A DNA stretch of 37,755 bases, taken from the IMG/VR virus record IMGVR_UViG_3300003691_000030, positions 1 to 37,755 of that record; one strand, given 5' to 3'. Shown here in pieces: positions 31,443 through 37,755 of the stretch (position 1 is its first letter; the number at the start of each line of letters is the position of its first letter). The translations under genes and the position numbers were made by a program. The DNA is from a virus. The notes below the pieces were generated by a model. That model was not told the origin of the DNA. It made no database searches and worked only from the letters and a program-made list of their open reading frames with translations.

Positions 31443-31450
31443 CCAATTGG
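31443..31450. promoter_or_regulatory. CCAATTGG palindrome between promoter and start
   Basis: A perfect 8-bp palindrome ten bases before the start of the coiled-coil gene. It could be an operator or just chance in AT-rich sequence; its TTGGAA part also serves as the weak ribosome site of the gene. Confidence 0.2.
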
Positions 31451-31492
31451 TTATTAGTCGATTAGTGATCCCGGCCTAGCGAGGATAAAACA

Positions 31493-31521
31493 AGTATAGG
31501 ACCTGTTAATATAAAAGTAAA
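31493..31521 (-). promoter_or_regulatory. Sigma70-like promoter for the coiled-coil gene
   Basis: On the minus strand, TTTACT (31516-31521) and TATACT (31493-31498) are 17 bases apart. The -10 box matches five of six consensus positions. Transcription would start near 31486 and give a leader of about 53 bases that contains CTAGGCCGGGATCA, complementary to the loop of the rightward leader at 18551-18563. The promoter lies just after the polymerase stop. Confidence 0.6.
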
Positions 31522-31533
31522 GTATATCTACAA

Positions 31534-33393
31534 TTATTTCCAACCTATATCTTTCAATATACGTTTGGCTTCAGTTATGTACCAAGGGAAATCCACATCC
31601 TCAGGGAAACTATCCGGTAATTGCATAAGAGGAACACCCCCGTCTGATAATGGTACTTTGTTACCGCTAGTTTTGTAATATATAGCGTCTAGTTCGTCAG
31701 AACCGTAGTACCATCTTATAGCTTTTCCTATAAGTTTTCCTTCCTTTACCGCACCTCCGTTGACAGTTCTCACACTTAAGAACTTAGTGATATCCCTACA
31801 TGAGTTTACAGTTTCCTCCACTGGTACGGCTTCCTGTAAAAACATCTTAGCGGCTTCCCTACATATATCGTTAGTGGGGTTACTGCGTAGCTTGTAATAG
31901 TGTTCCCGCTGGTCTGCGTAGGCTCCTTTACCCTTAACGCCTTTAGGTTTTATAGCTATGTAATTGTTGACATCCCTACTGTTTAAACTAGCGTAGTCAG
32001 TACCTTCCATCTCGTAATCTGTATCGAATTCCCAATCACTTATAATATCAGAAGCTAAGGACTCCTGCTCAGGTTTCATTTTAACTACTATACCATCTGT
32101 ATTAGCGCTTATTACCGATATACCTTGCAATTCAAAACGCTCTATAAGCATCAGGAAGCTCAGCTGACCTGTTACCGTAACTTGCATCATAAGATCAGGA
32201 GAATACAAACAAGACCACTTACTACCTAGCTTACCGAACGACCCGTTAATGGTAATCTTAAGACTCTCGTCTACTACCTTATTCCCTTCTCTCTTAGCCT
32301 TAAGACGACGATCAACAATAGTACCATAAATATCTAAAAACGGTTCCCCTATATGCTTAGGGTATAGACGGTTATTCAGTATAATAGCAGGGTAATATCT
32401 AGCTGCATCGTAATCACGTAGTATATAACCCTCATCGGTATGCCTAGTTTTCTTTTCACAGCTATGAATTCCACCTATCCCTACAGTATATTTGGTAGTA
32501 CCGATTACAAATTTTAATTTGCTTTTGGAATCAGGTAACTCCCCTTTACGCTTACCCGACTTAAAGCGATCAGAGTCTGTTATTTCGAAGTTAAAACTTA
32601 CATAACCTCCATTACCAATAGTGAAGGGTAAAGACGTATACTGACGAAATACATCCTGTAATATCTCTGTCTGGAATTCAAGATTATCAGGTGGGTTGTA
32701 ATAATACTCAGTACCCGGTTTAACTTTGGGACGCTTAGGTATTATGCCAAAACGGTCGTCCATCTCCTTCTTAATAACAGCTTCTGCTATTTGAGCATCA
32801 GATTTAGAACGTAAATCTACTCCGTATTCTTTAGACATTTTAATACGAAGTTCTATCTCAGGTTCTACTACTTTGAATAATAACTCAGTTAGTTCTAAGT
32901 CGTTTCCGCAGTACTCTCTCATAGGCTCTACATCTGATTCCAATATTTCATCGTCAGGATCTATTGGTAAATCCTGCATCTTAGGACAATGTATACGACC
33001 ACCATAAATCTTAAGAGAGGCCGTCAACGGAGCTACTTCTATGAGATCTATATGATCGAATTGCATCGCTCCTATTCCGAATTGCTTCCTAGCTTGCCAA
33101 GGTTGATGACCTTTTCCATCTTTACCTACGATTAAAAAATCAGATATTTTCTTAAGAGTTTCATTCTTAAACCCTTGACAAGCGGCCTCGATCATTACCG
33201 AGTCATACTTATTACCATTAAATGTTATAATAGTATACTTATTAATAATATGAAGAATATTCTGTCTATTCAGTTCGGAATCATTGAACTTATCAAAATA
33301 AATAACATCACCGTTAGATATTTTTCTGAACATTATTAGGAAGTAATTCCTGTAACACTCTACATCGCATGTTAACAACTTTGAATATTTCAT
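31534..33393 (-). CDS. Family-B-like DNA polymerase
   Basis: The replicative polymerase, 619 residues with proofreading and polymerase parts. Exonuclease: CDVECYRNYFL (Exo I, Asp10/Glu12), ITFNGNKYD (Exo II, Asn59/Asp64) and YCGNDLELTELL (Exo III, Asp165). Polymerase: LRDYDAARYYPAIIL (motif A, about 325-339), LKITINGSFGKLGS (motif B, Lys379, about 378-391) and SANTDGIVVK (motif C, about 429-438). Motif C reads N-T-D where most family B enzymes have D-T-D; the second Asp, the essential one, is kept. It is short for family B and lacks an obvious TPR region. It follows a 59-codon gene with one base between. Confidence 0.87.
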   Translation of the reverse strand: MKYSKLLTCDVECYRNYFLIMFRKISNGDVIYFDKFNDSELNRQNILHIINKYTIITFNGNKYDSVMIEAACQGFKNETLKKISDFLIVGKDGKGHQPWQARKQFGIGAMQFDHIDLIEVAPLTASLKIYGGRIHCPKMQDLPIDPDDEILESDVEPMREYCGNDLELTELLFKVVEPEIELRIKMSKEYGVDLRSKSDAQIAEAVIKKEMDDRFGIIPKRPKVKPGTEYYYNPPDNLEFQTEILQDVFRQYTSLPFTIGNGGYVSFNFEITDSDRFKSGKRKGELPDSKSKLKFVIGTTKYTVGIGGIHSCEKKTRHTDEGYILRDYDAARYYPAIILNNRLYPKHIGEPFLDIYGTIVDRRLKAKREGNKVVDESLKITINGSFGKLGSKWSCLYSPDLMMQVTVTGQLSFLMLIERFELQGISVISANTDGIVVKMKPEQESLASDIISDWEFDTDYEMEGTDYASLNSRDVNNYIAIKPKGVKGKGAYADQREHYYKLRSNPTNDICREAAKMFLQEAVPVEETVNSCRDITKFLSVRTVNGGAVKEGKLIGKAIRWYYGSDELDAIYYKTSGNKVPLSDGGVPLMQLPDSFPEDVDFPWYITEAKRILKDIGWK

Positions 33394-33394
33394 A

Positions 33395-33574
33395 TTATAA
33401 GGTTCTATTGTAGATAGCGTTACGTTCGCTTTTAGACAACCTAAAGTTATCCTTACGTTCGTTCTTAGATACTTTGGTTATTTCGCCCCCTTTATCAAAG
33501 AGCTCTTCTATTTGCTTATTTATAGTTTCGTGTTCGTCATTCTTATGCTGTAAGTGGGAATTTGAATCACTCAT
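33395..33574 (-). CDS. Small basic protein of unknown function (59 aa)
   Basis: A small gene that fills the gap between the polymerase and dCTP deaminase genes. It begins at an ATG overlapping the deaminase stop (TAATG at 33574) and ends one base before the polymerase start. The product begins MSDSNSHLQHKND and continues NKQIEELFDKGGEITKVSKN, ending in a basic RNAIYNRTL. It is helical and charged, without cysteines or membrane segments. Tight packing on both sides is the best evidence that it is a real gene. Confidence 0.65.
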   Translation of the reverse strand: MSDSNSHLQHKNDEHETINKQIEELFDKGGEITKVSKNERKDNFRLSKSERNAIYNRTL

Positions 33575-34113
33575 TATCGCACACCTTTACTCTTAGTTAC
33601 AGTGTTTTGATTATTGTACTGCCCTTTATTAGCATAACTATGAAAATCAGGAACAGGTTCACATTTCCAGAACACCATCTGACCAATTTTCATCCTAGGT
33701 TTTATTACTAGTACATGGTGTTCAGTAACGTTCTTTAATTCCAAAGTTAGTTTAGAATTGGTCCAACCTGGGTCACACCAACCGGCTAATAAATGTTGTA
33801 AACCAGAACGAGCCAATGAGCTTTTTAACTTATACTCAGCTGCGATATGATTAGGTAAGTTGAATGTCTCTTGACTACTAGCTAATATGAACTGACCAGG
33901 ATATAAGCGATACCCATTAGTCATGTCTAGTTTTGTAAAATCCAAAGACCCCTTATTAGCTAAATCAACAGCTCCTGTAGAGCTTGTCTTTTCGATAAGT
34001 ATTTCACTACCTAAAGTAATATCAATACTAGCACCACTAATATTGGCAATAGGAGCGTCGATAATTCCTCGTTCGACGAACTTTAATAATGAGTTGTAAG
34101 ATACTAATGACAT
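33574..34113 (-). CDS. dcd: dCTP deaminase
   Basis: Converts dCTP to dUTP, feeding dUMP production. The trimeric dUTPase-fold signature is full: ISGASIDITLGSEILI (25-40), KLKSSLARSGLQHLLAGWCD (95-114), PGWTNSKLTLELKNVT (115-130, with catalytic Glu125) and RMKIGQMVF; SYANKGQYNNQNTVTKSKG closes the active site. 179 residues. GAGG lies before the start. Whether it also has dUTPase activity cannot be read by eye. In this operon it probably supplies deoxyuridylate to the thymidylate synthase superfamily enzyme upstream. Confidence 0.92.
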   Translation of the reverse strand: MSLVSYNSLLKFVERGIIDAPIANISGASIDITLGSEILIEKTSSTGAVDLANKGSLDFTKLDMTNGYRLYPGQFILASSQETFNLPNHIAAEYKLKSSLARSGLQHLLAGWCDPGWTNSKLTLELKNVTEHHVLVIKPRMKIGQMVFWKCEPVPDFHSYANKGQYNNQNTVTKSKGVR

Positions 34114-34114
34114 A

Positions 34115-34507
34115 TTAACCTCGTATATAATTTTTATCAGGGTCTACGTAATTTGGAGTCGGTCCTGCTTCTGCTTCGTCAATCAAATCTTGGATTAGTT
34201 TGGTAGCCTCAGCAAAACAACATACTCCTATTAGACGTACAATCTTAGCGTCTTCAGGGTTTAATTGCTCACAGAAATACTTAAGAGGTCCGAGATTAGT
34301 TTGGAAGTCAGTACGAACCTCTTTAGCTTTTTCTATGTAATGTAGAGATTTACGAAGATCCTCAACTCCGTTCTTATCCCTCCAACGGCTAGGATACTTA
34401 GTAGCGCAACCAAGAAGATAAGGCATTTTGGTATCTACTACCATATCCCAATGTTGATATTGTTTCTTATAATGTTCACCGCCTACTTGTTTATCATTGG
34501 CTCCCAT
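34115..34507 (-). CDS. DUF3310 protein
   Basis: A family common in phage nucleotide-metabolism clusters, function unsettled. The DUF3310 motif is clear: QVGGEHYKKQYQHWDMVVDT (7-26), then YLLGCATKYPSRWRDKNGVE and DLRKSLHYIEKAKEV (about 30-64). The remaining part (CEQLNPEDAKIVRLIGVCCF) is less conserved. Start overlaps the HD gene stop (TAATG) and has GGAGGAG before it. Sometimes labelled nucleotide kinase in databases without firm evidence. Confidence 0.82.
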   Translation of the reverse strand: MGANDKQVGGEHYKKQYQHWDMVVDTKMPYLLGCATKYPSRWRDKNGVEDLRKSLHYIEKAKEVRTDFQTNLGPLKYFCEQLNPEDAKIVRLIGVCCFAEATKLIQDLIDEAEAGPTPNYVDPDKNYIRG

Positions 34508-35001
34508 TACAGCTCCTCCATTTCACGGATTAATATTTCGTAGAAACTATATGCTATCTCGTAATCAGGACAAAAGTTATCAGCGAAGAACTTACGCCAC
34601 TTGCGGAAAGGTCGTTTGGCATTAACATTACCCATTCTTACCTGATGGATGCAGAACCACATACCCTCTAAAGTGTCTCCCATCTTGAGGATTAGCTTCT
34701 CTTCATCCTTCAGACTAAAATAAACACCGTTATCGATTTCCCATGCTTTTTCTATATCACGTAATAAGAGAGCTAAATCAGAATGTTCTTTCTTAACAGG
34801 AAAAGGGACATCACCTGTTAAATATTCAGCTGCATCATGGGTCATTGCCGCAAGCAATAAGTCTTTAGAGCAGTCGGGGTAAATATGCTGAACTATTAAA
34901 GCTACTCCCCACTGATGTTCAGCGTTCTTTTGCTTATCAATCCCCGCATGACTATGGAAACGAACCACATCACCGCTATGTAATATATTACGAATATTCA
35001 T
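34507..35001 (-). CDS. HD-domain nucleotide phosphohydrolase (YfbR-like)
   Basis: Predicted to remove phosphate from deoxynucleotides. Metal-binding HD residues: KNAEHQWGVALI (His29), AAMTHDAAEYLTGDVPFPVK (His55, Asp56, Glu59) and LKMGDTLEGMWF (Asp109), with the EYLTGD-PxPxK pattern of YfbR-like enzymes. 164 residues. It lies between the thymidylate synthase superfamily gene and DUF3310. Such an enzyme in phages with altered bases can deplete the normal nucleotide (as DatZ does for dATP); here that could be dTMP/dTTP, which is only inference. Confidence 0.82.
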   Translation of the reverse strand: MNIRNILHSGDVVRFHSHAGIDKQKNAEHQWGVALIVQHIYPDCSKDLLLAAMTHDAAEYLTGDVPFPVKKEHSDLALLLRDIEKAWEIDNGVYFSLKDEEKLILKMGDTLEGMWFCIHQVRMGNVNAKRPFRKWRKFFADNFCPDYEIAYSFYEILIREMEEL

Positions 35002-36020
35002 TTAGCTCTACCCTCCGCTCGGTTAAATAACCAATCCTCACAGGCTATTCGCCAATCGTCAGCTTTTATCTTATGAGTATATCCTATAGCTTTTTTAGGA
35101 CCGTGTTGCTTATGAACTAGATAAGTACATAAAACAGGTATGATTAGATTATTGAAATAATCAGAGCGCCAGCATTCCATTTCACCTAATTCTTCAAGAC
35201 CATAATCGTCATAGCAGTTAAAGAACATAGTTAAATCGTAATCAATAAGTTTTATCTCGGAGTTATCCATTAATACTTGTCTGTTGGGATAATTTGCTTC
35301 TGGGTAGGGAATAGTACCCCTCAACCGATCCCAGACTTCACCTCCTGGTCCTCCAGTATAAACATGGTAGGAGTTACTAACTTGGGTATAGTCGCCCATT
35401 GGTATTTTTAGATGAGCTGCTACGTATTCCTGGAGCATACTAAACTGGACTACATTAGCTCCGTATGCTCCCCAGATCATATCATTGGAACGATTGTAGA
35501 CTGTCATATGTAATTCCATATTACGGATACGAAACACAATAGACATGTTACAGGCTTTATCCTTGGTTGGTTTCTCCAAGTCTTGAGTATCCCATATTTG
35601 GCATACAGCTTGACGAGACAGAGGATCATGTTTTAAAATATCAATAACTGATTCTAACTGATCCATATTACAGTTACCGTTATCATTAAAATTGTGTTTT
35701 AATCGATAACCATAAGGAGCATTAAAAGTAAGACCGTCGTCGCTATAATCGACCATACGCTTGTTAAATTCGGTTAAGAACATAACGTCATCACGACCTG
35801 CTAAGATCCATATAGCTTCCATTAGATGGAAGAAAGGATTAGCATCGCGAACTTTATTAATAAGTACTCGTTCCCATGGACGAGCATAAACAGTAGAGAC
35901 AGGTTCGGGGATCTCTAATGTAACACCTCCTCTACTAGGGGTGAATTCTCCTGATTGTAACATTAATCGAATACCTTCAGTTAAAGCTCCGTTTACATTT
36001 CTTACATTTATAACTTTCAT
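34998..36020 (-). CDS. Thymidylate synthase superfamily enzyme (TS or dUMP hydroxymethylase)
   Basis: Adds a one-carbon unit to C5 of dUMP. The catalytic Cys is Cys157 in TKDKACNMSIVF, the Arg loop is DPLSRQAV (Arg136), and the pyrimidine pocket RSNDMIWGAYGANVVQFSML keeps Asn189, the residue that selects dUMP over dCMP; SNSYHVY gives the His219/Tyr221 pair. At 340 residues it is a divergent phage type with EAIWILAGRDDVMFL near residues 68-82. Whether it makes dTMP or 5-hydroxymethyl-dUMP cannot be settled by eye; the adjacent hypermodification-type gene favours the latter. Overlaps the HD gene by ATGA. Confidence 0.85.
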   Translation of the reverse strand: MKVINVRNVNGALTEGIRLMLQSGEFTPSRGGVTLEIPEPVSTVYARPWERVLINKVRDANPFFHLMEAIWILAGRDDVMFLTEFNKRMVDYSDDGLTFNAPYGYRLKHNFNDNGNCNMDQLESVIDILKHDPLSRQAVCQIWDTQDLEKPTKDKACNMSIVFRIRNMELHMTVYNRSNDMIWGAYGANVVQFSMLQEYVAAHLKIPMGDYTQVSNSYHVYTGGPGGEVWDRLRGTIPYPEANYPNRQVLMDNSEIKLIDYDLTMFFNCYDDYGLEELGEMECWRSDYFNNLIIPVLCTYLVHKQHGPKKAIGYTHKIKADDWRIACEDWLFNRAEGRAK

Positions 36021-36022
36021 TG

Positions 36023-36892
36023 TTAACCCTTCCCGTTGTATTTACGACAAAGAAAACTTTTGTCATTTTGTATTCGTAAGTATTTATCAAATTCACAAAG
36101 ACTATGTTCTATATCCCTCATTTCTAATTTTGGAAAAGCAGCGAGGAACATACCTTCTAAAACCGACAGTAAGTATTGCATATCTTTGTTGGACCGACAA
36201 GGTTTTATTTTCGTATCTACTGGTCTTTCGTATAGACGATTTAAACCCCTAATAGCTCCTGGTCCAGCATGTGCCCACGTCATGATATCAGGTGCGTTTC
36301 TCAGATAACGAGTATGTCTCATATCAGTTATTATTTCATAAGATAAGAACCCGCTAATACCAGGATTATGATGAGCGAACAGAATGAACACTTGCTCTAA
36401 TGTCCATTGTTCTTTATCTAGAGCCATACTTATAGTTTCTCGTCTTTCCCATAGTTTATTTAAGCACTCGTAAACTGTATAGTGATTCTTGGACATTTTA
36501 AGAGAGCTAGTGGATAATGAATAAGCTCCGCTGTATATAGGGAGTTCCAATAATTTACGTTGCTCCAAAATACCTAGTACTGCTTTAGCGTCCCAATCAA
36601 CTAATAAGTAATCTAGTTGATGCAGTGTAACAGGTAAGTTAATACGACGAGCCACTGCTAAAGCGAACCACAAATATCGATGATACTCCCAACGTCCCCT
36701 AATATTTTGACGTATCCAAGCAGTGGTACTATCTAACTCACGATACACATTACAGAACTTATACTCTTGGAGTATGGTGTTATCGGTCCAAGGCTTGGGA
36801 GACCCTACTAATTTATGCAAGTATATTTCGTGACGAGCTTTCATGAAATAAAACAACCTACAGACATTTATATCTTTAATCTTAGAAGTCAT
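36023..36892 (-). CDS. Thymine hypermodification protein, helical (HMUDK/AGPT-pyrophosphorylase-like) family
   Basis: Recognised by the very conserved helical family tied to 5-hydroxymethyluracil-derived bases in phage DNA: PWTDNTILQEYKFCNVYREL (34-53), DSTTAWIRQNIRGRW, NPGISGFLSYEIITDMRHTR (176-195, a helix-hairpin-helix-like stretch resembling DNA glycosylases), TWAHAGPGAIRGLNRLYERP (205-224) and LEMRDIEHSLCEFDKYLRI (256-274). This segment is found in 5-hmdU DNA kinases and in AGPT pyrophosphorylases; there is no P-loop here, so it is not a complete kinase and is more likely the DNA-acting or transferase-type member. GGAG seven bases before the ATG; overlaps the glycosyltransferase gene by 11 bases. 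Confidence 0.75.
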   Translation of the reverse strand: MTSKIKDINVCRLFYFMKARHEIYLHKLVGSPKPWTDNTILQEYKFCNVYRELDSTTAWIRQNIRGRWEYHRYLWFALAVARRINLPVTLHQLDYLLVDWDAKAVLGILEQRKLLELPIYSGAYSLSTSSLKMSKNHYTVYECLNKLWERRETISMALDKEQWTLEQVFILFAHHNPGISGFLSYEIITDMRHTRYLRNAPDIMTWAHAGPGAIRGLNRLYERPVDTKIKPCRSNKDMQYLLSVLEGMFLAAFPKLEMRDIEHSLCEFDKYLRIQNDKSFLCRKYNGKG

Positions 36893-37755
36893 CGAAATGC
36901 TCCATCTTGCGAAGTGAATCGGATATTAACTTAGCAGTTGGTTCACCTAGTACACCAGCGTCACCAAAAGCAAATTCTAATATCGCTTTAGCTACTTCCT
37001 GTTTATCGAATGCTCCCATTAATTCCATATTGTTATTCTGAATTTGCTGTAGTAGATCTTCATCTGCTATAGATTTGTCTATCAAAGCTCCGTAGTTCTC
37101 GGGGGATATATCGTAAGGTATTTCTATATAATTAACACCCGCTGTAAAAAGTAAGCTATTGTTCATAGCCAAATCGGTACACATTGGTACACAACCAAGA
37201 GCCATTGCTTCAACCATAACACGATTGAAGTGGCTACCTAATTCTGAATATTTCTTAGACCAACTGGGATCTATTAATAGTTTCATTTCTTTGAGCATGT
37301 AATCACGATCCTCAGTAGTCACATACCCTTTAAAATCCATACCAGCTTTAATAGCTTCGTCCCATATACGTGTTCCATCTTCGGTACGGTATTCAGGTTT
37401 ACACTTAGTGGTAGAAGTCATATAGTGGTACTCAATACCTCCTCCACAAATAATCTTATCATTCCAATAAGCCATATGAGGTATAGCACGTATGAGATCA
37501 TCAACTCGTTTCCAACGTTTGAATGTTTGTAAAGATACAAATCCATCCTCACGCTCATCTATAGGTCTAATATAGGAGAACTCATCGTGCTCATGAGGAT
37601 TAGGTATAAAGGTACGACGGACAGGTAGTATCTCACAACTATTAAATGAAGCATCATGGACACATACTACGCCGTCTAGCTTATCGCATACTTGTAATAT
37701 ATGAGGGTAAAGCTTTTGCATATTACCGTCATGGACAATAGCGATTTGTTTAGCA
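36882..37755 (-). CDS. GT-B (GT4-like) glycosyltransferase, 5' end outside window
   Basis: The frame continues without a stop to the window edge: eleven codons (AKQIAIVHDGN) precede the first visible ATG (37721) and read as protein, so the true start lies beyond. The group-1 transferase fold is seen in FVSLQTFKRWKRVDDLIRAI (the linker and nucleotide-binding start), KIICGGG, GYVTTEDRDYMLKEMKLLID and HFNRVMVEAMALGCVPMCTD, the EAMAxGxPxxxxD-type sugar-nucleotide site. It may attach a sugar to modified DNA bases or to a surface glycan. The first placement is suggested by its overlap with the thymine-modification gene. Confidence 0.82.
   Translation of the reverse strand, partial: AKQIAIVHDGNMQKLYPHILQVCDKLDGVVCVHDASFNSCEILPVRRTFIPNPHEHDEFSYIRPIDEREDGFVSLQTFKRWKRVDDLIRAIPHMAYWNDKIICGGGIEYHYMTSTTKCKPEYRTEDGTRIWDEAIKAGMDFKGYVTTEDRDYMLKEMKLLIDPSWSKKYSELGSHFNRVMVEAMALGCVPMCTDLAMNNSLLFTAGVNYIEIPYDISPENYGALIDKSIADEDLLQQIQNNNMELMGAFDKQEVAKAILEFAFGDAGVLGEPTAKLISDSLRKMEHFDDF

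Noticed and set aside
34998-36020. dCMP hydroxymethylase
   Set aside because: The residue matching the pyrimidine-selecting Asn of thymidylate synthase is still Asn (Asn189), where dCMP enzymes have Asp.

Overview
This window is part of the genome of a contractile-tailed double-stranded DNA phage (myovirus) of a Gram-negative, AT-rich host. Nearly every base is coding, genes overlap by a few bases, and the order TerL - DUF1073 portal - MuF - DUF2213 protease/scaffold - DUF2184 capsid - DUF4054 - DUF3383 sheath - DUF3277 tube - chaperone - tape measure - small Mu/Pam3-type baseplate - tail spike - M15 endolysin - 3TM holin is that of short-baseplate myophages. No integrase, repressor or attachment site is visible, which fits a lytic phage but does not prove it. 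The host genus cannot be read from the sequence.

Layout. (1) 1-2466, rightward: 3' end of a DnaQ-like exonuclease, four small genes, an ATP-dependent DNA ligase and a short exported protein, closed by a strong intrinsic terminator at 2501-2530. (2) 2588-28934, rightward: the packaging, head, tail and lysis module, starting at a sigma70-like promoter placed so close to the putative small terminase gene that its mRNA may be leaderless. Inserted in the head genes is a two-gene sulfation cassette: an APS kinase and a PAPS-dependent sulfotransferase, overlapping each other and coupled to a gene for a protein with ten copies of a 21-23-residue Ser/Thr/Asp repeat. (3) 28927-37755, leftward: a replication and nucleotide module with Snf2-type helicase, VRR-NUC nuclease, coiled-coil protein, family-B-like DNA polymerase, dCTP deaminase, DUF3310, HD phosphohydrolase, a thymidylate synthase superfamily enzyme, a protein of the phage thymine-hypermodification helical family (5-hmdU DNA kinase / AGPT pyrophosphorylase type), and a GT-B glycosyltransferase that runs off the window.

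The leftward genes suggest that deoxyuridylate is made from dCTP, converted at C5, and then modified further (perhaps glycosylated) in the DNA. The late genes suggest that PAPS is made and a sulfate transferred to some acceptor late in infection. Both are inferences from family membership and gene order.

The sequence also holds an unusual amount of RNA-level signal: a -1 frameshift cassette (A_AAT_TTG, 6-nt spacer, GC hairpin) in the tail assembly chaperone; an apparent +1 break in the large terminase at TTT-TAG; two mutually exclusive hairpins sharing one anti-Shine-Dalgarno segment with a three-codon leader ORF at 14365-14441; and a nested hairpin/pseudoknot-capable leader at 18524-18619 ahead of the chaperone gene.
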